From contig JARDYH010000001.1 of assembly GCA_029215795.1 (NCBI GenBank), positions 354,850,154 to 354,914,153 of the forward strand: a stretch of 64,000 nt of DNA, given 5' to 3'. The DNA is from Anniella stebbinsi (lineage: Eukaryota; Chordata; Lepidosauria; Squamata; Anniellidae). This document shows positions 56,901-64,000 of the stretch, one piece after another; the stretch's first letter is position 1, and every line of letters begins with the position of its first letter. Below the pieces are notes generated by a model. That model saw only the letters and a program-made list of their open reading frames with translations. It did not search any database and was not told the DNA's origin. The translations under genes were made by a program, and so were the position numbers.

Positions 56901-58231
56901 TAAGCCACATTTGCATTATTCATGAGGCCCTCTGTGGCGAGGGGACTGAGGGGCAAAAAAGCTGGAAAGGAGCAGGACTACTAGCATCATGGTGACCCGG
57001 GGCTTTACACTAGTCTATTATTGTTTCCAAATTTTGCAAAAGAGATCTTCGTCTGGCTCGTGATCTGATCTCTTCCTTTCTCTTTTAGGTGCCAGCCTGG
57101 CTGGCAAGGCCCTTTCTGTGACCAGTGTATACCTTTCCCTGGTTGTGTGCATGGAACCTGTGCCAAACCGTGGCAGTGCAGGTGTGAAGAAGGATGGATT
57201 GGCAGCCTCTGCGACACAGGTTGGCAAACCGGTTCCTTTCTGGGTGGAAGAAACGAAGATTCAGATGCATCCGGCCAAACAGTTACAGTGCCATCTGGTG
57301 TTGAAGATCTGCAATTATTTTAATAGTGCTTCCTCTCGTCTTCTTCGTTGCAATGAAAATGGGTTATATTGCTATTCAGATGATCAGACACCTGAATTAA
57401 CAGATGGTTGGCCTCCCCTTTTTTAAAACTTAGAAGCAGCTGGAGCCACCCCCACCCCCCGCAAATTGGTTTAAGGCCATGATGCTGGAGGATTTAAACA
57501 GGAGATCTTGTGTTCAGATCTTTACATTAAAAGACAAATACGAAAAGCCACCATGCCAGTGTGGTGGATCAGTTGGATTGTGATAGTAGAGCCAGGGCAG
57601 AAGGTGTTTTAAGCCTCCGTGATCAAAATCATGCCCCCTCTCCTAAAAGCTGCTATTGGCAAGGTGGAGGGGAAAAGGTATCCATCATAGTCATCTACCT
57701 CCACATTGGTGGGGCTAATCGAAGGTTATCGGCTGCCAGGATTTCTGCAGTCCTGCTTCCTTCCATTTGGACCTGCCCATAATGTGCAGTCTTCCTCTGA
57801 GGCCCCGTGCAATGTCCCACAAATAACAGAGGCTGGGTTAGTGGGCACATGTGACTGGGCCTTTTCTGTCCCGTCTTCCCTACAACCGAGGCAACTAGGC
57901 CAGAATCAGTGCATAATCTGGTTCCAATGAACAGTGAGTCCAATTAGTCGGGTGTAGTGGAGCCATGAGGTCAAAGCAGCAGGATGTTTTGATTGCCAGA
58001 GACAATGATCATCTGCCACCCCCACCCCCTCTACGACCTCCATGTTCCTTCTGAGCTTAGCTACAATCTTCACAGTAGATGAGAGGGAAATGGATTTCCC
58101 CAGCAACACAATATTGTTATGAGTTATCCCTGTTGTAATGCAAAGTATTTGGGGGTGGCTTGGTATGGAATGGGTAATTAAGATCCACTAGTTTTACAGA
58201 AGAGCTACAGCAGTCATCTTCTTCATCTTCC

Positions 58232-58262
<31 letters not shown>

Positions 58263-61200
58263 TTATATTCTGGCTTGGATCAACACAGCTGCCAACATGT
58301 TTGGACACTATTGGAGGCATGTCTTTGGGGACTGTCATAATGGCCCAGCTCCAAGTCACGAGAAGCCATCATGGGTGAATTTCCCTACAGGGCTTTCCAT
58401 CATGGTGGCATGGTAGAGGCACACCATAGCTTCTTGTTATGTGCAAACCCGATGAGTTATGGGCTGTTGGGCCATTGTAGGCTTGCAGGTGGCTTGTCAG
58501 CATTTTACAGATGCCAGAAGCATCCCCCATGAGTGCTTCCCCCTTGCTCATGTGGCCTGTCCAAGGAGCCACGCTGCACGAACCTCTGCTGGTAACGTTT
58601 ACCCCCAGCAAGCACTCGTTCTTCCCACCTCCGCTGTGCTAATGGCAGCCACCATTGGTGTAAAAGGGGGAAGTGTGTGATTTCTGGACCCTCCATAAAT
58701 TTCATGTTTCCTTAAAGGCTCCTATTGGTTCAGGGGGTGGAGGGGAGAACGCACGCTTTTAGGAGCCTTCAGAAAATGCACATTCCCCCCTCCATGCTAA
58801 TGGTTCCATTAGCAGGGTGGAGGATGAACACTTTCAAGAGGCTCCAGAAAGCGTGCTTTCCTGTCCCTTCCCCCTTGCTGGAATTGGGACTTTAAGGTCC
58901 TTGTACCACCACCTATATACTAGGTCCGGTCGTGAGCACCCCTTCTCAGGACAGGCGCCACCACTTGAATAAGCCTGAGGGAACAGCAAAATAACACTCC
59001 CTTTCCCCTCCCTGTGAAGGAACAAGGCAAAGACTTGGGGAATAGGTTCTGCTGTGAATATACTGGGCAAAAGGATTAATATAATTTGTGTATTTAGGAA
59101 CCAATAGAGCAGGTGACAAAGCCAAGCTGACGCGTGGTTTTATGGTAGCAAAATAAAGATAATGTTTATTGTCGTTTACAGTTCTTAGTTTCTTCAAATT
59201 TAATTTAAATCCTGCCTGTTCTTAATAATTCTAGTAATAACAGTCTTAATGCTAATAATCTTAAATCTCTACAATCTTATAGCTGTTCCTTTCTCACACA
59301 GTCTTCTCACACTCAGCTACCTACAAACCCCAGTTAACAACCACTCACTGACAAACTCCCAACCAACTGACTGGCTGCTTACAGACTAGCTGACAAACTC
59401 CCCCTCCCCCACTCCCTTCTCTAGCATCACTAGCCACACCCACTCAGTCTAACATTCTGAGCTCTCTAAACACACTCATCAGACATACCTAAGGGAACTG
59501 AAATGTGGGATATTGCCACAGTCCACTTCGCACAAACTAGCCTTGTGTTAAGAGGGTCTATAAGGTCCCGATTGGAGTAGATCAGGGGAAAGCCACATTC
59601 CAGAGGCTCCAGAAAGTGCGTAATCCCCCCGGGTGTGGTAATGGCGGCTTGCAGGAGCTTGTGAGTATTCGGAAGTGGGTCCACCTTCATGCCAGGCACA
59701 TCCAGTTGGGTCCATGAGGGCTAGATGTAAGGGGGCCTGCTGCCCTCGTGGACCCAACCGGATGCTTACAGCAACCCTACTTGTCAACCACCCCAACAAC
59801 CCACCCTCACCAGGTTGCACATAATGATGAGCTATAGCCTCCGCTATGCTCCAAATATGAAAAATGGTGGCTACCACCTTGACAGGAAAGCCCTGTGGGA
59901 AAATTCACCCACAGTGGCTTCTCATTGCATGTGAACCAGCTCGATAAGTGATCATATTTCAAAATTTTCCACTGGAATTAATGTTCAGCTGCTGCTCAAC
60001 CCTGTTGAAGCAAAGCAGGTGATCTGAGGCAAATAATCATCTCTTATCCTAACTTTCTTTGCAGAATTGTTGTAATCAAAGAAGTGTATATATGAAGATG
60101 CCTCGAGCCCTTGAGGTTGGGTGGAAAATTTTGAAACTTGCCCTATTCTATGGAGGGGAGAGCCCATTGCACTGTGATAGAAGACAAGTGTTGGATGTAT
60201 GCTGTCCCAGGTCAACCCTGGACACTATTTACACACATTGGGGAGGAACCGTAGCTCTGTAGTAGAGCAGAGCTTTGCATGGAGAAGGTCCCAGGTTCAA
60301 TCCCTGCTGTCTCCAGTTGAGAAAGGAGTAGGAGAGATGAAAGACTTCTACCTGAGACCCTGGAGAGCCACTGCCAAGCAATGCACGGCTAGGTGGACAA
60401 CAGGCCGTCTATAAATTAGCTTCCTATATCCTTAGCATCTCCAATGAAGTGATATAGTAGAAGGGTTAGGAAAGAGTTCTCATTTTGACCTCAAAGAGCC
60501 ACTATCAGCCAGAGAAGGCAATATTGGGCTAGATGGACCAGTGGTCTGACTTAATATATGGAAAAATCTGACATGGAGTCCTAAATAGAATATGTGTTGT
60601 TGTTTTGGTTCTTGTTGCTACAGATGTTCATCCCTGCTCTTCCAAACCTTGTGCAAATAACTCATCCACCTGCATAGAGACTGGCAATGGCGGATATGTT
60701 TGTTTGTGTGCTCCAGGATATACAGGGAAAAACTGCCATGTGAAAAAGGGACCCTGTATCGTTAATGGGTAAGCATGGCTGAACCGTGTCCATTTGTGCT
60801 CTGGTTGCTGTTGGGGTATTTTCTGAGTCAAATGCAGGTGTGCAGAAACCTCAGGCCTGGGCTTGAGGCATTCTCCAGAAGACCATGCCCATTCCCCTGG
60901 CCCCACCCCCTTTACACCAACCACTAATTGTTGATGGTTTCCCAGCTTTTATGCAATTCCCTCTCCCCGCCAATCAAAAGTACGTAAATGCCTCTCCCAA
61001 GGCTTAGTTACTGGGAGTAAGAGCTTTAAGATGAAATATTTTGGCTCCACCCATTTTTCCCTTGGCCCCGCCCCACCCACCAACCAACCAACCACTGGAA
61101 TGTGGCCCACAAGAGCTTCTCCGAAAGGGGATATGGTTGATTGATTGTATTACGGTCATAGAGCAGTCAAACTGTCAGCACAAAAGCAGTATAGTTTGTC

Positions 61201-63614
61201 AATAAAATAGAGAATACAGCAAAGCATGACCACAATCAAAACAAAGCAATGAAATACTTATGATACGTAAAAGCCGTGACTCATTCAGAAGAGTCTAGAT
61301 CTAAAAGTTAAGTTATTACTATTCAGTAATACCAAGTCGTCTCAACTTCCGTCAATTAATTGCAGACGCACAGAAACGTGCCGCTTTTGAAATGACCTTG
61401 GGGGTCATTATCTGAAAGTAAATGTGCTAGAAGATGTTCTTGTGTTCTCCCCAAGGACCTTTGTAAAATAGGAGTTATAACTGTGTGGCGCAGATCCTGA
61501 TAGAAAGTATAATGTAGCAAAACGTGCCCAGCAGTTTCTCGTTCTCCCAACCTACCAAGGGATGCCCTTTCCTGATAAGGTTTCCTTCTATAACTTCCAC
61601 CCAATAAGGCAGAAGGTAGAACACTGTATATGTGGTCTAACACTTATAATGTTGGCATAGCCCCAAAGGAGACATCTCGGAACATCCATATTTCTTTGTT
61701 CACAGGCCTGCCCCATTCATCTCTTCAATAGGAGGTCGGTCTAATTTTGCACCAATAGAAGTGGGTGGGTGAGGGAGGGAGGGCAAACCCACTGTATGTC
61801 CCCCATTTGGTCACTCCAGACACTTTTCTCCCCAGCCCTTTCAGAGCTAGGCTGGGATAAAAGAACCTAAAGCAGCAGAGCCTGGGGAAGAACGGTGGAG
61901 TAGGGAAATGGTCCAGCTTCCTCAACCCATTTTATGAAAAAGTAGACACTTTCTCTTCTCTTTGTGTGAATGTGGGATGGGGTGGTATGCTTAACACCTT
62001 CTCTCTTTGACCAGTCTAACCAGGGCAGGGCAGAGGGGGGCCCAGTGGGGCCAGGTGGCCCAGGGGCCACGATTTTGAGGGGGCACTCCGATGAGGAGGT
62101 CCCCCCCCCCAGCTTATGCTACTGCTTCCGTTTTTCTGACCTTGCCAGCAACAGTGGCCTTTAATGAGAGGAGCTTCAGTGTCTTAAAACGTATCAAGTC
62201 ATACTTTCGGTCCACAATGGTGCAAGAACATTTGAATGGACTAGCAGTTTTGAACATTAACAGTGACAAGGCAAAGTTGCTTGCTTTTTCTGTTGTTATT
62301 GATGAATTTGCCCAAAGAAAAGCACGTAAAACATTTCTGAATGTGAAGAAGTGATGTCTTACATCCCGAATAAAAGTGCTTCCCATTACCTTTTTCATAA
62401 ATCGTTCTAGTTCATATATGTATTTAGCATTGAATCAGTGCCACTGATTAAAAAAGACTTAATGAGCAGTTTGAAATTGGGGGGGGGGGCACACACTTCC
62501 TATTTGGCCTGGGCATATTACCAGTTCTGCATGGCCCTGAGTCTGACACTCTAGCCTCCATACTACATTGCACGGGTTCACAACATGATGCCCTCTTTGG
62601 ATTAATGAGAGTCAGTGTAGTGTACTAGTTAGAGTGTTGGATTGGGACTCAGGAGATCTGGGTTCTAGTCCCCACTTGGCGGCTTTGGGTCAGTCACAGA
62701 TTCTTAGCCAACCTTGCATCACAAGGTTCTTGAGAGGAGAAAATGAGAGGAGGAGGACCAGGCAAGCCATTTTGGATTCCTAGGAAGAGGGGGATATAAA
62801 TGTAGAAAATAAATAAATAAATGAAAGAAGGGTAGGGCATGAACTCAGTCTAAACCGGGGGGTGGGGAATGGTTTTCACTTTATTAATGGACTTCTTTTT
62901 CCTCTGGCATTGTACTACAGTTCTCCCTGCCAGAACGGAGGCACCTGTGTGGACAACAACGGCTTTTCCCCCCATGCCTCCTGCCTGTGCCTTCCGGGGT
63001 TTACTGGGCTCTTTTGCGAAATTGATCTCGACGACTGCGAGCCAAACCCATGCGAACATGGAGGTGCATGTGTGGATATCGGCACAGGCTTCCACTGCCG
63101 TTGCCCTGCCGGCTATAGGGGTGCATTGTGTGGCAGCCGTCTCGTGGCATGTGCCAGCGCCCCGTGTGAAAATGGCGGGACGTGTCACGAGCGCCCCGGC
63201 AGAGCTTTTAAGTGCATTTGCAAGCCGCCATTTCTGGGGGTCACCTGCGCCTCTCCCAATAGAAACACGAGCGCCAGCGTGGATGCTCGACACAGGCAGA
63301 ACCACCCTCTACGCCCAAAGGCTCACCACAACCCTGTACACCTGCAAGAACGAGAAATCTTGACCATCAAAGAGACAATTGAAAGCAGGCACCCATTGCT
63401 CAGTAAGAGCCAAGTGATCTGCTTCATGGTTCTTGGCTTGCTTACGTGTCTTGTTGTGCTGGGGACCACTGGGATTATATTTTTCTCCAAGTTTGAAATG
63501 TGGCTGGCGAACGCCCGATACAGCCAGCTGGTGCGCAAAGAGAGGGATTGCTTTTTGAAAGCGAACGACGGCGAGAATCTTCCAGTTAATATCATCTTTC
63601 CGGAGAAGATCTAA
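50859..63614 (+). CDS. DLK1: DLK1, delta-like non-canonical Notch ligand 1 (whole gene span, five coding exons)
   Basis: The spliced coding sequence is 1110 nt (76+64+131+145+694), giving 369 residues. Domains in order: signal peptide (about 1-25), six EGF-like repeats (about 29-57, 60-88, 95-128, 135-171, 178-209, 216-248), a juxtamembrane stretch without cysteines (about 250-303), a transmembrane helix (about 304-327) and a 42-residue cytoplasmic tail ending VNIIFPEKI. There is no DSL domain, as expected for the DLK branch of Delta-like proteins. The family is known as membrane-bound and shed regulators of adipogenesis and growth that modulate Notch signalling. DLK1 is preferred to DLK2 because of the five-exon layout, the INGSPC-type linker into EGF4 and the NIIFPEKI tail. 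All splice sites are GT-AG and phases match. The tail appears about 14 residues shorter than in mammals. The locus is imprinted in eutherians; the sequence alone does not show imprinting here. Confidence 0.95.
51100..51260. repeat. Two overlapping GCAATCCTA-type repeats in DLK1 intron 1
   Basis: CGGAAGTAAGTCCCACTGAT is followed by a second unit with GGCTGCGATCCTATCTCC, ATCCCATCGAACTCAATGG and CAGTGGGACTTACTTCTGAG. The units are interleaved, suggesting insertion of one copy in another. Located 170-330 bp downstream of the exon 1 donor. Confidence 0.6.
51261..52565. other. DLK1 intron 1, mostly unassigned
   Basis: Contains (GT)n at 51421-51437 and diverged pieces of the GCAATCCTA family near 52090-52260. 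No exon or gene in either strand. Confidence 0.4.
52566..52645. repeat. GCAATCCTA repeat copy in intron 1
   Basis: GCAGAATCCCATGCATATTT, ACTAAGTCCCAGTGAGTTC and AATGGGATTGGATACC keep the family order. Partial. Confidence 0.55.
52690..53345 (+). mobile_element. GAACATAAGAA-type repeat split by a LINE end
   Basis: The head GAACATAAGAACATAAGAAA to CATGCTGGAT stops near 52720. The rest (AAGGGTCCATCTAGTCCAGC to GGTGTATATAGGCTTACTGC) resumes at about 53178. The gap holds a minus-strand LINE 3' end (about 52720-53177) with a TTTATTTATTTATTTAC tail and coding-derived CTGACCTCCAGGGGCAGAG. Confidence 0.7.
53605..53745 (+). mobile_element. LINE tails: L2 end then CR1 end
   Basis: GCTTCGGCTATGGGGCG with an AAATAAATAATAAATAAATA tail is an L2 3' end. 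GATAGGCCCCTTCCAACTC followed by TATTATTCTATGATTC is a CR1 3' end. Both are short. Confidence 0.6.
53803..53956. mobile_element. CAGTGGAGGCTGGTG foldback MITE in DLK1 intron 1
   Basis: TGGAGGCTGGTGGCTCCAAT pairs with CGGAGCCACCAGCCTCCA, with internal mirrored TTCAGTCAGAACC / GGTTCTGACTGAA. GGTTCTG is shared by both flanks. This uninterrupted copy is the reference for the split copy at 5231-5864. Confidence 0.7.
54511..54574 (+). CDS. DLK1: DLK1 coding exon 2 (start of EGF repeat 1)
   Basis: Acceptor ATTATTTTAG| and donor GCAG|GTAAAT flank a 64-nt exon. It completes Gly26 and carries Cys29, Cys33, Cys40 and Cys46 of the first EGF-like repeat, ending two bases into the Arg47 codon. Small size and phase 1 to 2 fit the DLK1 gene structure. 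The first EGF repeat is split between exons 2 and 3. Confidence 0.93.
54815..55046 (-). mobile_element. Sauria-type SINE in DLK1 intron 2
   Basis: Minus-strand head GTGTGGTGTAGTGGTTAGAG and GTTGGACTGGGAGTTGGG, then GGTTCTAGTCCCCACATGGC, CCTCACAGAGTTGTTGTTGT and a tail near TAAATAAATC. Well preserved tRNA-related promoter boxes. Lies 240 bp downstream of exon 2. Confidence 0.85.
55548..56040. mobile_element. hAT-type element, left part only (GGATC type) in intron 2
   Basis: TTAGGGATGTGCAGCGGATC begins it; the next 140 bp are GATCC, CGATC and ATCGGA words as in 16979-17641. Two diverged modules follow (AATGCCTATTACTTTTTCAT and AATGCCTATAACTTTTTCAT, each with TGAAACTT and GTGTGAAATTTCAGAAA-type words), related to modules in 11904-12750. 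No CACATCCCTA partner end was found. Confidence 0.55.
56188..56395 (-). mobile_element. tRNA-derived SINE in DLK1 intron 2
   Basis: Minus-strand GGGCCATAGCTCAGTGGTAG A-box region and a TTTGAAAGC-diverged B box, then GGGCTAGGAAAGAATCC, GGACCAATGGCC and the tail GGCAGCTTCCTATGTA-like end. Confidence 0.8.
56396..57088. other. Rest of DLK1 intron 2
   Basis: Unassigned, with a CpG-containing middle (56600-56800). The last 30 bases form a good polypyrimidine tract before exon 3. Confidence 0.4.
57089..57219 (+). CDS. DLK1: DLK1 coding exon 3 (rest of EGF1, EGF2)
   Basis: A strong pyrimidine tract and TCTTTTAG| acceptor precede this exon, and the donor is ACACAG|GTTGGC. It encodes residues 47-90: the end of EGF1 with [10 protein letters not shown], and EGF2 with cysteines at 60, 66, 71, 77, 79 and 88. 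The exon ends one base into Asp91. Read-through into the intron keeps an open frame of about 102 codons, so the exon end is set by phase match with exon 4 and by loss of EGF spacing after Cys88. Confidence 0.94.
57220..60237. other. DLK1 intron 3 with inverted-repeat-rich tract
   Basis: (ATT)n at 58232-58261. GGGTGAATTTCCCTACAGGG at 58373-58392 is mirrored by CCTGTGGGAAAATTCACCC at about 59892-59910, with AGCCATCATGG and CCACAGTGGCTTCT neighbours continuing the match, so a foldback element of about 1.6 kb is possible. GGCTCCAGAAAGCGTGC (58843) and GGCTCCAGAAAGTGCG (59605) are similar words. An unrelated AT-rich segment lies at 59080-59460. No coding exon. Confidence 0.4.
60238..60562 (+). mobile_element. 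Two adjacent tRNA-SINE pieces 60 bp before exon 4
   Basis: First piece: ACCGTAGCTCTGTAGTAGAG and GTCCCAGGTTCAATCCCTGC, ending GCTTCCTATATCCTTAG. Second piece starts at about 60437 without tRNA head and has ATATTGGGCTAGATGGACCA. Exon 4 begins at 60624, so SINE sequence lies close to the branch-point region. Confidence 0.75.
60624..60768 (+). CDS. DLK1: DLK1 coding exon 4 (EGF3 and start of EGF4)
   Basis: Acceptor GCTACAG|ATG and donor AATGG|GTAAGC bound 145 nt. The exon encodes Asp91 to Gly139: EGF3 with cysteines at 95, 100, 107, 117, 119 and 128, and the first cysteine of EGF4 (Cys135). NNSSTC gives an N-glycosylation sequon within EGF3. Phase runs from 1 to 2 and joins exon 5 to make Gly139-Ser140-Pro141-Cys142. 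Confidence 0.94.
61135..61660 (-). mobile_element. Non-LTR retrotransposon C-terminal remnant in intron 4
   Basis: The minus-strand frame 61356-61643 includes [40 protein letters not shown] and HFKSGTFL. The ET..HVLL.C..Y...R spacing is that of the zinc-binding region after the reverse transcriptase in some non-LTR elements, with the Cys here changed to Tyr. Clade not certain. Confidence 0.5.
62021..62539 (+). pseudogene. Internally deleted hAT transposon with dimerisation-domain remnant
   Basis: CAGGGC and GCCCTG ends are flanked by AGTCTAAC (62013-62020) and AGTCTGAC (62540-62547), a 7-of-8 TSD. The frame to 62354 ends with [36 protein letters not shown] and [13 protein letters not shown], the C-terminal hATC dimerisation pattern (ERSFS-LK-IK-YLRSTM). 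The DNA-binding and catalytic parts are gone. The copy sits in DLK1 intron 4 about 380 bp before exon 5. Confidence 0.8.
62612..62825 (+). mobile_element. Sauria-type SINE in DLK1 intron 4
   Basis: GTGTAGTGTACTAGTTAGAG, then GTTGGATTGGGACTCAGGAG and GGTTCTAGTCCCCACTTGGC, and an AAATAAATAAATAAATGAAA tail. About 100 bp upstream of the exon 5 acceptor. Confidence 0.85.
62921..63614 (+). CDS. DLK1: DLK1 coding exon 5 (EGF4-6, transmembrane segment, tail)
   Basis: This 694-nt last coding exon begins after the TACTACAG| acceptor. It completes EGF4 (cysteines 142, 148, 160, 162, 171), EGF5 (178, 183, 189, 198, 200, 209; it starts [10 protein letters not shown], the calcium-binding type) and EGF6 (216, 221, 227, 237, 239, 248). 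A 55-residue stalk rich in His, Arg and Asn follows; this region holds the shedding site in mammals. The helix [17 protein letters not shown] and following residues span the membrane, and the tail ends FPEKI then TAA at 63612. The stop comes earlier than I expect from mammals. Confidence 0.96.
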
Positions 63615-64000
63615 CTGGCTAAGGAATAAAAACTTTGTCTCCTATCCAGAACTTTATATTAGCAATTACACATCGAGCTTGTGCCGCTTGCTCTTGGGAC
63701 CAGTTGATGAAGAAGAAATGGACCCTATTTGTGCAAACACAGAGAAACTTTCATTACCCCAATATGTTTGAATCGTATTGTGTAAACCCATGAAACTTAA
63801 TTTCTGTTGCAATCCTATATTCGCTTAACCTGGGACTAAGCTCTATTGAACTCAATGGGGCTTATGCCTGAGTAGATACTTATAGGATTGGACTGCTGAT
63901 TTATTTTATTAAGTTAGATGAACCTTTGTTAAATGAGAGAGTTATTGTCTTTGTATGCTGTAGCATGTTTGGCAATTGTGATACTTTCAAATCACTTTCC
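63615..64000 (+). other. DLK1: DLK1 3' UTR, start
   Basis: Non-coding sequence after the stop. AATAAA occurs at 63625-63630, only 11 nt downstream of the stop, probably too close to serve as the sole polyadenylation signal. A dispersed palindromic repeat lies within it (63812-63898). No other canonical AATAAA is evident before the window ends, so the transcript end probably lies beyond position 64000. Confidence 0.6.
63812..63898. repeat. GCAATCCTA palindromic repeat in the DLK1 3' UTR
   Basis: GCAATCCTATATTCGCTTAA and TATTGAACTCAATGGGGCTT, then GCCTGAGTAGATACTTATAG and GATTGGACTGC. The arms are mirrored, so it would form a hairpin in the transcript if the 3' UTR extends through it. Confidence 0.7.

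Noticed and set aside
57118..57426. Alternative frame across DLK1 exon 3
   Set aside because: It is out of phase with the EGF-encoding frame ([10 protein letters not shown]...) and lacks the cysteine pattern.

Overview
The window is vertebrate nuclear DNA, most probably from a squamate reptile (lizard or snake). It holds one protein-coding gene I can recognise, delta-like 1 homolog (DLK1). The gene is on the + strand and all five coding exons are inside the window: 50859-50934, 54511-54574, 57089-57219, 60624-60768 and 62921-63614. Splice sites and phases agree at every junction, and the spliced frame gives 369 residues. These comprise a signal peptide, six EGF-like repeats, one transmembrane helix near residues 304-327 and a short cytoplasmic tail. 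The squamate assignment rests on the repeat content: Sauria-type tRNA SINEs, a second tRNA-derived SINE family, L2 and CR1 LINE ends, a Penelope-like element, many hAT foldback elements and many microsatellites.

Layout. 1-49.6 kb is intergenic DNA upstream of DLK1. I find no coding exon there; every long open frame I examined is a transposon remnant, a microsatellite or chance. In other vertebrates the upstream neighbour of DLK1 is BEGAIN, and it is not visible here. From 49.6 to 51.1 kb is a CpG-rich promoter region with three CACGTG E-boxes, two of them in a 10-bp inverted repeat, followed by DLK1 exon 1. From 51 to 63.6 kb are the DLK1 introns, loaded with repeats, and exons 2-5. The 3' UTR begins at 63615 and runs past the window edge.

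Most of the structure outside the gene is transposable-element archaeology. Several elements can be delimited to the base because target-site duplications (TSDs) survive: hAT-type elements with 8-bp TSDs at 9085-9226, 19270-21466, 45326-45645 (all perfect TSDs), 46952-47271, 16979-17641, 30887-31163, 5231-5864 and 62021-62539. A solo LTR at 33817-34298 has a perfect 5-bp TSD, and a PIF/Harbinger-like MITE at 37531-37649 has a 3-bp TSD. Several of these sit inside other repeats, which gives a relative order of insertion.

The most unusual material is a group of hAT-type foldback elements with TAGGG-YGTG-like ends. The sequence next to their termini is made of short self-complementary words (ATCG/CGAT in some, GGATC/GATCC in others), and some share a repeated internal module. 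I found no new defence, metabolic or RNA system. The gene-level point of interest is that DLK1 ends right after the conserved PEKI, about 14 residues earlier than I recall for mammalian DLK1.
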